NCBI RefSeq assembly: GCF_038967635.1
Contig: NZ_CP152413.1
Span: 8,560,001-8,624,000 of the forward strand
Reading direction: 5' to 3'
DNA from: Bradyrhizobium sp. B124
GTDB lineage: Bacteria; Pseudomonadota; Alphaproteobacteria; Rhizobiales; Xanthobacteraceae
DNA length: 64,000 nucleotides
Below the pieces are notes generated by a model. The model did not search any database, had not been told where the DNA came from, and saw nothing but the letters and a program-made list of their open reading frames with translations. Numbering within the stretch: the stretch's first letter is position 1; every line of letters starts with the position of its first letter. Both the position numbers and the translations under genes were made by a program. Shown here piece after piece: positions 26,346-35,562 of this stretch.

Positions 26346-26381
26346 CCTCTCGCCCGCAATGCAAGAGGGTGCGGGGTTTCC

Positions 26382-27812
26382 ATGGCCGATAGCAACGAAG
26401 CAACCGCGGCGCAGATCGTGGCCGACATCCGCGACCGGAAGGTGACGGCGGTCAGCGTCGTCGAGGCGGCGCTCGATCGTGCGGAGCGGCTCAAGCACCT
26501 CGACGCCTTCATCGTGCTGAACCGCGACGGCGCGCTGGCGGCGGCGCGCCAGGTCGATGCCGGCACGCGCACCGGCGTGCTGGCCGGGCTTCCGATCGTC
26601 GTGAAGGACAACATCAACACATCAGATATGCCGACATCGGGCGGCACCCCGGCGCTGCAACACGCCCGGCCTGCGCGCAATGCGCCGTCGCTGAAAAAGC
26701 TGCTCGACGCGGGGGCTGTGGTCATCGGCAAGACCAATCTGCACGAGCTCGCCTTCGGCATCACCAGCACCAATCTCGCGCCATTCGCGGGACCGGTGCG
26801 GAATCCATATGACACGGCTCGGATCCCGGGCGGCTCATCCGGCGGAACGTCGGCGGCGATCGCCGCACGGATCGCCACCTGCGGCCTCGGCTCGGACACC
26901 GGCGGCTCGACCCGCGTGCCCGCGGCGCTGACCGGGACCGTGGGCTTGCGGCCTTCGGTCGGCAATGGCGGCGCCGAGCGGCGCTACCACGACGACAACC
27001 AGGTGGTTCCGATCAGCCATACCCGCGACACCGTCGGCCCGATGGGACGCACGGTTGCCGATGTCGCGCTGCTCGATGCCGTCATCACCGGCACGCCACA
27101 GGCGTCAGCCGTTCCGCTATGCGGCGTGCGCCTCGGCATTCCCGCCTGTTTCTGGAGCGGTCTCGATCGCGACGTCGAGGCCGTTGCCCACTCAGCCTGC
27201 GCCCGGCTCACGGCTGCCGGCGCGGTGCTGGTCGATGTCGATATGCCCGATTTGTTCGAGCAGAACGACAAGGTCTCGTTCGTGCTCGCGCTGCATGAAC
27301 CGATCGCCGATATCCCGGCCTGGCTCGCCGCCTCCGGAATCGAGGGGATCACGCTGTCCGACATCGCGGCCGGCATCGCAAGTCCCGACGTGGTCGGCGC
27401 ATTCGGCGCCATCACCGCGGACGCCTTCGGCGCCGCCTATGATGATGCGATCAAGGTGCAGCGGCCGGCGCTGCAGGCGATCTATGCCGCCTATCTCAGG
27501 GACAACAAACTGGACGCCATCCTGTTTCCGACCACGATCGCGCCTGCACCTGTCATCGACGAGAAGACCGGCTCCGGCGAGATGTCGGTCAATGGCGGCG
27601 AACCGGTGCCGACCTTCGGCACCATGATCCGCAACACCGATCCCGGCAGCAATGCCGGCCTTCCCGGGCTCTCGCTCTATGCCGGCATGACGCCGGATCG
27701 CCTGCCGGTTGGGCTCGAACTCGACGGTCCGGTCGGCAGCGATGCCAGTTTGCTCGGGCTCGGCCTGTCGATCGAGGCGATCCTGGGCACGGCCCCACCA
27801 CCGAAGCTCTGA
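26382..27812 (+). CDS. Amidase signature enzyme, possibly indole- or phenylacetamide hydrolase
   Basis: 476 residues. Ser-cisSer-Lys amidase: Lys in PIVVKDNINTSDMPTSGGTP, GGSSGGTSAA and GSDTGGSTRVPAAL with the catalytic Ser. The sequence resembles the indoleacetamide hydrolases of rhizobia. It follows paaK by 36 bp in the same direction, so it may release phenylacetate or a related arylacetate from an amide to feed the pathway (inference). Substrate not proven; other amides are possible. Confidence 0.75.
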   Translation: MADSNEATAAQIVADIRDRKVTAVSVVEAALDRAERLKHLDAFIVLNRDGALAAARQVDAGTRTGVLAGLPIVVKDNINTSDMPTSGGTPALQHARPARNAPSLKKLLDAGAVVIGKTNLHELAFGITSTNLAPFAGPVRNPYDTARIPGGSSGGTSAAIAARIATCGLGSDTGGSTRVPAALTGTVGLRPSVGNGGAERRYHDDNQVVPISHTRDTVGPMGRTVADVALLDAVITGTPQASAVPLCGVRLGIPACFWSGLDRDVEAVAHSACARLTAAGAVLVDVDMPDLFEQNDKVSFVLALHEPIADIPAWLAASGIEGITLSDIAAGIASPDVVGAFGAITADAFGAAYDDAIKVQRPALQAIYAAYLRDNKLDAILFPTTIAPAPVIDEKTGSGEMSVNGGEPVPTFGTMIRNTDPGSNAGLPGLSLYAGMTPDRLPVGLELDGPVGSDASLLGLGLSIEAILGTAPPPKL

Positions 27813-27892
27813 CTCGCCGGCGGTAACAAGCCCCTTGAATTGATCGGTCAGTCGATTAGTCATGGTTTGGGCCGCCTGGCTGCCACGATCCA

Positions 27893-27913
27893 CGCGCCTT
27901 GCGGCGCGCTTTT
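27893..27913 (+). terminator. Possible weak terminator after the amidase gene
   Basis: CGCGCC-TTGC-GGCGCG stem followed by CTTTT, 80 bp after the amidase stop. The U tract is short, so efficiency is doubtful; the flanks also resemble a decayed palindromic repeat. Confidence 0.4.
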
Positions 27914-27952
27914 CGCTTCGCCCGCAATGACGAAGGCAATTGAAGGATTGTT

Positions 27953-29008
27953 ATGGACCCCGCCACGATTGTCATCCTCGCCGCCCTGATCATCGGCCTG
28001 ATCTATGGCTCGGTCGGGCTCGTCAGCGGCTTCTGTATGATGAGCGGCCTGCGCGGCTGGTGGGCGGACGGCGACGGTCGGCTGGTGCGCACCTATGCGC
28101 TGGCGATGGGGGTTGCGATCGCGGCCTCGCAGCTGCTGGCGGCGGCCGGTCTCGTCGATCTCGGCAAGTCGATCTATCTGCAGCCGTCGTTCTCGGCGCC
28201 GGTGATGTTCCTCGGCGGGCTGTTGTTCGGCTACGGCATGGTGCTGTCGAACGGCTGCGGCTCGCGGGCGCTGGTGCTGCTCGGGCGCGGCAACCTGCGT
28301 TCCTTCGTGGTCGTCATCGTGCTCGGCATCTTTGCCGAGATGACGCTGAAGGGCCTGATCGCGCCGCTGCGGATCGCGATGGTGCAGGCCTCGCAGGCCA
28401 CGGTGTCAGCCAATTCGGTGCCGGCGCTGTTGGCAGGCAGCGGCCTTGGCGCGCTCCCGGCGCGAATGGTAGCCGCCTCGGTGCTCGCGGCGGTCCTGAT
28501 CATCTTCGCCTTTGTTCATGCGCCGTTCCGCAAGTCGCCGGGCCAGATCGCGGCCGGCCTGATCGTCGGCCTGCTGGTGGCGGGCGGCTGGTACGCGACC
28601 GGCTATCTCGGCGCCGATGATTTCAACCCGGTGCCGGTGACGTCGCTCACCTTCATCGCGCCGATCGCCGATGCCCTGCAATACGTGATGCTGTCGACCG
28701 GCTCGACGCTCAATTTCGGTATCGTCACCGTGTTCGGCGTGTTTGCCGGCAGCCTGATCACTGCGATTGCCACCGGGCGCTTCCAGCTCGAAGGCTATCG
28801 CTCGCCGCAGCACATGCTGCGCTCGGCAAGCGGCGCCGCACTGATGGGCGCCGGCGGCGTGATGGCGTTCGGCTGCTCGGTCGGGCAGGGGCTGACCGGA
28901 TTGTCGACGCTGTCGCTGTCGTCCTTCATCGCGATCGCCGGCATCATGCTCGGCACCGGCGCCGGGCTGCGCGGAAGCTTGCGGGTCAGGCCGCTCGCGA
29001 TGGCCTAG
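27953..29008 (+). CDS. YeeE/YedE-family membrane protein (sulfur-compound transporter family)
   Basis: 351 residues, very hydrophobic, about nine membrane segments. YeeE/YedE hallmarks: FGYGMVLSNGCGSRALVLLG with the conserved Cys, and GVMAFGCSVGQGLTGLSTLS near the C-terminus. E. coli YeeE imports thiosulfate; the cysteines relay the substrate. This protein would be a permease for thiosulfate or another sulfur compound. Single gene; the neighbours give no sulfur context. Confidence 0.85.
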   Translation: MDPATIVILAALIIGLIYGSVGLVSGFCMMSGLRGWWADGDGRLVRTYALAMGVAIAASQLLAAAGLVDLGKSIYLQPSFSAPVMFLGGLLFGYGMVLSNGCGSRALVLLGRGNLRSFVVVIVLGIFAEMTLKGLIAPLRIAMVQASQATVSANSVPALLAGSGLGALPARMVAASVLAAVLIIFAFVHAPFRKSPGQIAAGLIVGLLVAGGWYATGYLGADDFNPVPVTSLTFIAPIADALQYVMLSTGSTLNFGIVTVFGVFAGSLITAIATGRFQLEGYRSPQHMLRSASGAALMGAGGVMAFGCSVGQGLTGLSTLSLSSFIAIAGIMLGTGAGLRGSLRVRPLAMA

Positions 29009-29096
29009 GGCGTGTACTCATAACCGGCGGCTTCCAGTCATGAAGCGGAAGTTGCCAGTTCGGTAGTTGTCGGCGGCTTATGACCCATCTCCGACA

Positions 29097-30896
29097 TCAC
29101 CCCTCCGGCACCCCGGCTATGCGCATGCCCTGGCAGAGGCGCTCTTGTCCAGCGAGATAAATAGGATTGTCGCTTATTTTCGCGGCGCGCAAGCGGCGGA
29201 TCGTAAAGCCTGGGTTGAGCGCAAATCCCGCTTTCGCAGCTGTTCGCGCCTCATCCAGCGCGCCGAGCAAGCCCAAGGCCGCGGCGAGCAAAAAATGCGC
29301 GGGAGCATGAGTGCGGTTGGCCTCAATGCTTCGTCGCAGCCAACTGACGGCTTCGGCATCCGCACCGACCTGTAGCTTTGCCGCGCCCACAAAACGCATC
29401 AACCGGTTGGCAACGAGATCGCGGGGGGACAGACGGAGAGCCTCGAGTACGTGGTCTTCAGTCTCGGTAGGGCGACCCATATAGAATTTGGCCAAACCAA
29501 TAGCGCCATGAGCATAAGCCAAATTGCGATTAAGCGACAATGCCTGCTCGCATTCGGTAATCCCTTGTGCTGCGCGATTTGTACTAATGTACACGAGAGC
29601 CAATATCACGCGGGCCATTGCAAGGTTGGGGGATAGTGAAAGTGCTTTGATCGTGTTGGCTTCGGCCGCCGAAAGGAGCGCGGCCCGGTCATCCGTTAAC
29701 AGGTCGGTTCCCACGGTTAGATCGACGTTTGCCATACCGATCAACGCCCAAATCGCTCCGCCCCCTTGGGGATCGATCGCAAAGGCACGCTCAAAAAAGT
29801 CGCGCGCCCGGGTCGCGTGCTCAAGGGTTGGCCCTTTGTAGAAGCAGGCAGTACCCTGAAAGAACAGGTCTAGTGCGTCGGGATGCAGCGACCGCTCCGC
29901 TGTTCGTGCCTCGGCCACAATGAGCTGGGCACCTAACGAGTTGGCGAGCCTCGATACGATTTCGTCCTGCATATCGAAAAGATCGGCGACAGGCTTTTCG
30001 AAGCGCTCTGCCCAAAGATGTTTGCGGCTTTCGGCATCGATGAGCTGCACGTTCACTCGAAGCCGCTTGCCACTGCGCTGCATGGAACCTTCAAGCACGT
30101 ACCGGACGTTCAACTCGCGGCCGACTTGCCGTACGTCGATTGGCTTGCCCTTGTACGAGAACGCGCTGTTCCGGGCAATTACGAACAAGCCACCGATGCG
30201 CGACAGGTCCGTTGTTAAGTTCTCGGTTACACCATCGACAAAGTAGTCTTGCTCGGGATCGCCGCTGAGGTTGGCGAAAGGCAGCACAACGATGGAAAGA
30301 CGAGGCGGTGAAAGGGCGCTCGATCCCGCGCGGTGAGACCGCATCGTTAGGCCGTGTTCATCCCAGATCACGGCATAGGTCCGGACTGGGCGGGCGATGT
30401 TTTTTAAGTTCTGGTCGCCCAAATCGGCGAACCGAACCCCCACCTTGCCCCTTACTTGATCGTAGGCAGAAGACGCGATGCAGATGCCGCCAGGCTCTGC
30501 GATGCCCTCGAGCCGCGCCGCGATGTTAACGCCGTCTCCGAATATGTCATGGGCCTCGACGATTACGTCGCCGATGTTGACGCCCACGCGGAAGGAAACG
30601 CGCCTGTCTTCTTTCTCGTGGATTGAAAGTTCCTTGATGCGGGTCTGAAACCGTACGGCGGCTCGGACAGCCTCAACTGAGCTTGTAAACTCCGCCAGGA
30701 ACCCATCGCCGGTGTTCTTCACGATACGCCCGCCGTGTTCAGCGATTGCTGGCACGACAGCGTCCGCCAAGAGCGCTGTCAATTTGGCATGTGTCGCCTC
30801 TTCGTCGTCGTGCATGAGCCGCGAATAGCCAGCCACATCGGCGGCCAATATCGCCGACAACCTGCGCTCGACAGGGAATGGCCGCTCCTGCACCAT
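29097..30896 (-). CDS. Class III adenylate/guanylate cyclase with TolB-like and TPR domains
   Basis: 599 residues. N-terminal class III cyclase domain (RRLSAILAADVAGYSRLMHD, VKNTGDGFLAEF, RVGVNIGDVI, DIFGDGVNIAARLEGIAEPG) holding both metal Asp. A TolB-like N-terminal domain follows (LSIVVLPFANLSGDPEQDYF, FVDGVTENLTTDL), then about six TPR-like helix pairs. Such proteins are numerous in Bradyrhizobium. ATG at 30896 (MVQERPFPVERRL) was preferred to the GTG at 30950. The gene is visibly less GC-rich than its neighbours, hinting at separate origin. Product (cAMP or cGMP) cannot be decided. Confidence 0.85.
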   Translation of the reverse strand: MVQERPFPVERRLSAILAADVAGYSRLMHDDEEATHAKLTALLADAVVPAIAEHGGRIVKNTGDGFLAEFTSSVEAVRAAVRFQTRIKELSIHEKEDRRVSFRVGVNIGDVIVEAHDIFGDGVNIAARLEGIAEPGGICIASSAYDQVRGKVGVRFADLGDQNLKNIARPVRTYAVIWDEHGLTMRSHRAGSSALSPPRLSIVVLPFANLSGDPEQDYFVDGVTENLTTDLSRIGGLFVIARNSAFSYKGKPIDVRQVGRELNVRYVLEGSMQRSGKRLRVNVQLIDAESRKHLWAERFEKPVADLFDMQDEIVSRLANSLGAQLIVAEARTAERSLHPDALDLFFQGTACFYKGPTLEHATRARDFFERAFAIDPQGGGAIWALIGMANVDLTVGTDLLTDDRAALLSAAEANTIKALSLSPNLAMARVILALVYISTNRAAQGITECEQALSLNRNLAYAHGAIGLAKFYMGRPTETEDHVLEALRLSPRDLVANRLMRFVGAAKLQVGADAEAVSWLRRSIEANRTHAPAHFLLAAALGLLGALDEARTAAKAGFALNPGFTIRRLRAAKISDNPIYLAGQERLCQGMRIAGVPEG

Positions 30897-31056
30897 GGCT
30901 CTCAACCCAACCGACGAGATATTGTACGACGGATCGGGCGACCGTGCCACATTGCTAATGTCGCCTGATGCCCAACCGACATGCAGCGACGTCGGTTTCG
31001 AAGTCGGCTTCGGAGACCGAAGCGGACGTGATAAAATGTATGAGTACAGGCCCTTA

Positions 31057-31965
31057 TTACGCCCGTGACGGCGCGTCCGCGAGCGCGCTCAGCGCGATGC
31101 CGCCGACGATCAGCGCCGCGGCGATCGCGAGCGACAGATCGATCGGCTCGCCGAGCAGAAATGCAGCAGTCACGATGCCGACGATCGGCGTCCCCGTCGT
31201 GCCGAGCGAGGTCGTCAGCGCTGGCAGGCTCTTGTTGACCATCGACATCGCCCAATAGGCCAGCGCGGTGCCGATGAAGCCGGAATAGAGAAACAGCAGC
31301 ACGAGGTGCGGCGACCATGTCACCGTGGGCACGCCCTCGGTGACCAGCGCGGTCGTCGTCAGCACCAAGGTCGCGACCAGCACCTGCCACAGCAGGAGCT
31401 GCAGCGGCGTCGCGATCCAGCGGTGCGAGCGGATATAGATGATGTTCGCGGCCCAGCAGATCGCGGCGAGGATGATCATGCCGGCGCCGGCGATGACATG
31501 CAGATTGCTCCAGTCCAGCGACGCCGGGTTGAGGATCACGCAGAGCCCGGCGAGCCCGGAAGCGACACCGACAAGTTTCAGCGTGCCGAGCCGTTCAGTC
31601 CGCGCGGCGCCGGCGGCGAGCGCGACCCAGAGCGGCGTGGTGTAGCCGAGCACGATGCCCTTGCTCGCCGGCAGATAGCGCAGGCCGGCCGCGACCAGGG
31701 TCGAGAAGAACGTCATGTGCAGGAGCGCGACGCTGAGCACGACAGGGACATCGGCGATCCGCGGAATGATCAAATTGCCGCTGGCGCGCAGGATCACCAG
31801 CAGGGCGACCAGGGCGACCCAGCTGCGGATCGATGCGGTCCACAGCGGCGGCACCGCCTCGACCAGCGATTTCGTCACCGACCAGTTGATGCCCCAGGCC
31901 AGCACCACGACGATGAACAAACCGGCGGCCTTGGCAGGGGAGAGCGATGGGTTCACGGGCGGCAT
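31057..31965 (-). CDS. EamA/DMT-family transporter
   Basis: 302 residues, ten membrane helices in two EamA repeats (GLFIVVVLAWGINWSVTKSL; ILAAICWAANIIYIRSHRWI). Drug/metabolite exporter family, inner membrane, often amino acids or related metabolites. ATG 31965 begins the first helix region; the open frame upstream runs into the divergent gene and was not used. Divergent from a MocR-type regulator, which probably controls it. Confidence 0.87.
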   Translation of the reverse strand: MPPVNPSLSPAKAAGLFIVVVLAWGINWSVTKSLVEAVPPLWTASIRSWVALVALLVILRASGNLIIPRIADVPVVLSVALLHMTFFSTLVAAGLRYLPASKGIVLGYTTPLWVALAAGAARTERLGTLKLVGVASGLAGLCVILNPASLDWSNLHVIAGAGMIILAAICWAANIIYIRSHRWIATPLQLLLWQVLVATLVLTTTALVTEGVPTVTWSPHLVLLFLYSGFIGTALAYWAMSMVNKSLPALTTSLGTTGTPIVGIVTAAFLLGEPIDLSLAIAAALIVGGIALSALADAPSRA

Positions 31966-32000
31966 CCTTGCAGGCGATACCGCTTCTGAATAGGATCGCA

Positions 32001-32045
32001 CTGGCTCTCTCGAAAGAGCCAGATTTGACAGATCAAAGGAGCCAG
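32001..32045. promoter_or_regulatory. Candidate MocR operator in the shared EamA/MocR gap
   Basis: A near-perfect 22-bp palindrome (32001-32022; arms CTGGCTCT and AGAGCCAG) followed by a second direct copy of GAGCCAG: the copies are at 32016-32022 and 32039-32045, 23 bp apart, the last touching the regulator start. MocR regulators bind direct or mixed repeats of this kind. Confidence 0.6.
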
Positions 32046-32046
32046 A

Positions 32047-33504
32047 TTGATCCTCGCCGAACTGCTCGCGCTGAAGCGTGCCGATGATGCCGGCCTGACC
32101 GCGCAGCTGACGCAGCAGCTGCGTACCCTGATGGCGGGCGGCCGGATCAGGAGCGGGGCCGTGCTGCCGTCGAGCCGCACGCTTGCGGCCGAGCTCGACG
32201 TGTCGCGCAACACGGTGACGCATGCCTATGAGCAGCTCGCGGCCGAAGGGTATCTGCGCGTCGCCGCGCGGCGGCGGCCGGTGGTGTCAGACGATATCGA
32301 GGCGCGCTTCGCCAGGGCGGTGCCGGCCCCGCGCCGCGATGCCGCCCGCAAGCCGTTGCTGTCGCCCTGGGCCTTGCAGCTCTCCGACACGGATTGGCCG
32401 CTGTCCTACCAGGCCGATTTCCGGCCGCTGCGTCCCGGGCTTGCGGATGCGCGCGAATTTCCGCACGAGATCTGGGCGCGCTGCCTGCGGCGCAGCGCAT
32501 TGCTGCGTCGCTTCAACGACCAGACCGTGATCAACCGGCCGAGCCTGCGCGAGGCCTTGCGCGACTATCTCGAGATCAGCCGCGGCGTGCGCGCCGAGGC
32601 CGATCAGATCCTGATCCTGCCGACGGCGCAGGCGGCGCTGACGCTGATCGCCGCGACCACCATCGTGACCGGTGATGCGGTGTGGACCGAGGATCCCGGC
32701 TATCCCGGCGCCGCGGCGGCGTTTCGCGCGGCCGGCGCCGACGTCGTCGGTGTCAGGCTCGATCAATGGGGCATGATGCGGACGCGCGAGGCGCGGGCGC
32801 CGAAGCTGATCTTCACGACGCCGTCGCATCAGCACCCGACCGGGCGGGTGATGCCGGTTGCGCGCCGCACCGAGCTGTTGGCGGCGGCCGAGCCCGGCAA
32901 GACCTGGATCGTCGAGGATGATTACGACGGCGAGTTTCACTATGACAGCCGCCCGATGCCGGCTTTGCAAGGGCTCGATCGCGAGGGACGCGTGCTCTAT
33001 CTCGGCACCTGCGCCAAGGCGACGACCGCCGATATCCGCATCGGTTATCTGGTGGTGCCGCCACAACTGGCGCGGACGATGGAGATCGCGCAGCGCCATC
33101 TCGGGCTGATGGCTTCCGTGCACGTCCAGGAGGCGCTGGCCGGCTTCATGGCCGACGGGCATTTCCTGGCGCATGTCAGGCGGATGCGGCGGATCTATCG
33201 CGCGCGCCGCGATCACCTCGCGGCGGCGCTGGCGCGGCACCTCGAGCCGGTGCTCACGGCCGAGGTCCCGCCGGGCGGCATGCAGCTGATCGCGCGTTTC
33301 AGGGATGGCGCCGCGGACCGGAGCGCCGTGGCGCGGCTGGTCGCCGCCGGCGTCGAGGTGCGCGCGCTGTCGAGCCTCGCACTGGAGCGGCCGCACGACC
33401 ACGGCCTGCTGCTCGGTTTCGCCGCTTGGCGCGAGAACGAGATCGGCGCCGCGGTCCGCATCATGGCGAATTGCCTGACGAGGAAGCGTGCGGCGCGTGG
33501 CTGA
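32047..33504 (+). CDS. MocR-type regulator (GntR winged helix fused to aminotransferase-like domain)
   Basis: 485 residues. N-terminal GntR DNA-binding domain (GGRIRSGAVLPSSRTLAAEL, then DVSRNTVTHAYEQLAAEGYL) and a C-terminal fold-type I PLP domain (ILPTAQAALTLIA, WTEDPGYPGAAAAF, FTTPSHQHPTGRVM, WIVEDDYDGEFHYD). The PLP Lys lies in YLGTCAKATTADIRIGYLV, where K replaces the usual S/K-F pattern; PLP binding is likely but not certain. TTG start at 32047 after AAAGGAG. Likely regulator of the divergent EamA exporter. Confidence 0.87.
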   Translation: MILAELLALKRADDAGLTAQLTQQLRTLMAGGRIRSGAVLPSSRTLAAELDVSRNTVTHAYEQLAAEGYLRVAARRRPVVSDDIEARFARAVPAPRRDAARKPLLSPWALQLSDTDWPLSYQADFRPLRPGLADAREFPHEIWARCLRRSALLRRFNDQTVINRPSLREALRDYLEISRGVRAEADQILILPTAQAALTLIAATTIVTGDAVWTEDPGYPGAAAAFRAAGADVVGVRLDQWGMMRTREARAPKLIFTTPSHQHPTGRVMPVARRTELLAAAEPGKTWIVEDDYDGEFHYDSRPMPALQGLDREGRVLYLGTCAKATTADIRIGYLVVPPQLARTMEIAQRHLGLMASVHVQEALAGFMADGHFLAHVRRMRRIYRARRDHLAAALARHLEPVLTAEVPPGGMQLIARFRDGAADRSAVARLVAAGVEVRALSSLALERPHDHGLLLGFAAWRENEIGAAVRIMANCLTRKRAARG

Positions 33505-33637
33505 GAGGCGTTCGCACGATTTCGGAATAATGGAAATGTATCCCTGAGTTGCCCGACGTGTCAAGTCACCTTGTCGAGCGCCGGCGGCCGCCGGCTACTG
33601 TGCATGGGGTTGTTTTCGATTTTTCTCAGCGCGCCCC

Positions 33638-34858
33638 TCACTCCGCCGCCTTGGTGACGATCCGCACCTCCGACGTCAGCGTCTTGTGCACCGGGCACTT
33701 GTCGGCGATCTCCATCAGCCGCTTGCGCTGATCGGCATCGAGGTCGCCCTCGATCTTGATCACCCGGTCGATCTGGTCGAGCATGCCGTCGTGCGTCTCG
33801 CACTCCTCGCAATCTTTGGCATAAATCTTGTTGTGCTGGAGCGTTACGGTGATGCGATCGACCGGCAGCGACTTGCGGTCGGCATACATCCGCATCGTCA
33901 TCGAGGTGCAGGCGCCGAGACCCGTGAGCAGGAAATCGTAAGGCCCGGGGCCGGAATCCTGGCCGCCGACGGCAACCGGCTCGTCGGCCAGCATGCGATG
34001 CGGACCCGTCGTGACGGTCTGCTGGAATTTGCTGGCGCGGGTCTCCTGCACCACGACGTTGCGCGGCGCGCTGCCGGTGTCAGCCACCGGCTGCGGTGCA
34101 AGATCGACGTAGCGCTCGGCCCATGCGCCGATCACGTCGGCGACATAGGCGGCGTCCTGCTTGCCGCTCAGGAGATGATCCGCGCCCGCAAGCGAGACGA
34201 AGCTCTTGGGATGCTTGGCCGCAATGAAGATATTGGTGGCGTTGTCGATGCCGACGGTGTCGTCGGTCGGCGAGTGCATGACCAGCAGCGCCTTGTGCAG
34301 CTGCTTTACCTGCGCCATCAGGTTCTGCTCGGCGACGTCGTCGAGGAATTCGCGCTTGATGCGGAAGGGGCGGCCGGCGAGCGACACTTCGCCTTCACCC
34401 TGCGCGCGGATGTCCTCGATCCGGTCCCTGAAAAAGTGCGTGACATGGACGGGATCGGACGGCGCGGCGATGGTGGCGACCGCCTTCGCCTCGGGAATCT
34501 GGCCGGCGGCCGCGAGGATCGCGGCGCCGCCGAGGCTGTGGCCGATCAGGATCGCGGGCGCCTTGCGCGTCTCGCGCAGATGGTCGGCGGCGCGGACGAG
34601 ATCGTCGACGTTCGACGAGAATGTCGAATTGGCGAAGTCGCCTTCGCTGGAGCCGAGGCCGGTGAAGTCGAAACGCAACGTGGCGATGCCCTTGGCGGCG
34701 AGGGCAACCGCGATGCGCTTGGCCGCCAGCACGTCCTTGCCGCAGGTGAAGCAGTGCGCGAACAGCGCATGGGCCTTGATCGGGCCGTCCGGCGTATCAA
34801 GCGCGGCGGCAAGCTGATGGCCGCCCACACCGGTGAATTGAAAGCGTTCATGTGGCAC
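33638..34858 (-). CDS. Fused alpha/beta hydrolase-OsmC protein
   Basis: 406 residues, two enzymes in one chain. Residues 1-255: alpha/beta hydrolase with FAHCFTCGKDVLAAKR, GHSLGG nucleophile, HSPTDDTVGIDNA acid and AGADHLLSG His. Residues about 265-406: OsmC/Ohr-like peroxidase with GPGPYDFLLTGLGACTSMTM and the second Cys in DKCPVHKTL. The fusion occurs in several proteobacteria; a role in removing organic hydroperoxides or acyl/sulfur adducts is likely. GTG start at 34858 with GGAG upstream. It follows the sulfite oxidase-like gene by 28 bp. Confidence 0.88.
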   Translation of the reverse strand: MPHERFQFTGVGGHQLAAALDTPDGPIKAHALFAHCFTCGKDVLAAKRIAVALAAKGIATLRFDFTGLGSSEGDFANSTFSSNVDDLVRAADHLRETRKAPAILIGHSLGGAAILAAAGQIPEAKAVATIAAPSDPVHVTHFFRDRIEDIRAQGEGEVSLAGRPFRIKREFLDDVAEQNLMAQVKQLHKALLVMHSPTDDTVGIDNATNIFIAAKHPKSFVSLAGADHLLSGKQDAAYVADVIGAWAERYVDLAPQPVADTGSAPRNVVVQETRASKFQQTVTTGPHRMLADEPVAVGGQDSGPGPYDFLLTGLGACTSMTMRMYADRKSLPVDRITVTLQHNKIYAKDCEECETHDGMLDQIDRVIKIEGDLDADQRKRLMEIADKCPVHKTLTSEVRIVTKAAE

Positions 34859-34886
34859 GGGCAGGCTCCATCATTGTGTTGATCCG

Positions 34887-35549
34887 TCAGTCGCCAGAAT
34901 AGCGCTGTTCGGCCCAGGGATCACCGCGATTGTGATAGCCGCGCACCTCCCAGAAGCCCGGCGGATCTTCGGTTAAGAATTCGATGCGCTGCAGCCACTT
35001 CGCGCTCTTCCAGAAATACAGATGCGGCACCACCAGCCGCACCGGACCGCCATGCTCCTGCGCCAGCGGCTTGCCCGACCAGCTATGGGCGAGCAGCGCG
35101 TCCTCGGCTGCAAAATCCTCGAGCGACAGGTTTGTCGTATAACCGTCATAGCAATGCAGGGCGACGAAGCGTGCCTCCTCGCGCGGCTGGCAGGCGGCGA
35201 GCAGGTCGCGGGTCGAAAGCCCCTCCCACTGATTGTCGTAGCGCGACCAGGTGGTGACGCAGTGAATGTCGGAGACGAATTGGGTCTGCGGCTGCGCCGC
35301 GAATTGCGACCAGTTCCAGTAGATCGTCTGCTCGACCGCGCCGTAGACGTCGAGCCGCCAGCGCTCCCGCGTCACGTTCGGCATCAGCCCGAGATCGAGC
35401 ACCGGCCAGTCCGCCGTCAGATGCTGGCCGGGCGGCAGGCGCTGCTCCTCCGGCCGGGTGATCTTGCCGGTGAGGAATTTGCCCTCGCGCGCCCAGCGCT
35501 GCTTGCTGCGCGTCAGCTTGCTCTCGGGTGGCTCGGCGTCGTCGGTCAT
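34887..35549 (-). CDS. Molybdopterin-binding sulfite oxidase-like oxidoreductase
   Basis: 220 residues, only the SUOX-type molybdopterin domain. Core: WRLDVYGAVEQTIYWNWSQF, then DIHCVTTWSRYDNQWEGLST with the Mo-ligand Cys, LHCYDGYTTNL, HGGPVRLVVPHLYFWKSAKW. No signal peptide, unlike periplasmic MsrP/YedY, so it is probably cytosolic. Substrate unknown. It begins 13 bp downstream of the MHS transporter stop and may share its transcript. Confidence 0.85.
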   Translation of the reverse strand: MTDDAEPPESKLTRSKQRWAREGKFLTGKITRPEEQRLPPGQHLTADWPVLDLGLMPNVTRERWRLDVYGAVEQTIYWNWSQFAAQPQTQFVSDIHCVTTWSRYDNQWEGLSTRDLLAACQPREEARFVALHCYDGYTTNLSLEDFAAEDALLAHSWSGKPLAQEHGGPVRLVVPHLYFWKSAKWLQRIEFLTEDPPGFWEVRGYHNRGDPWAEQRYSGD

Positions 35550-35562
35550 GGGCGTTGCGCCA

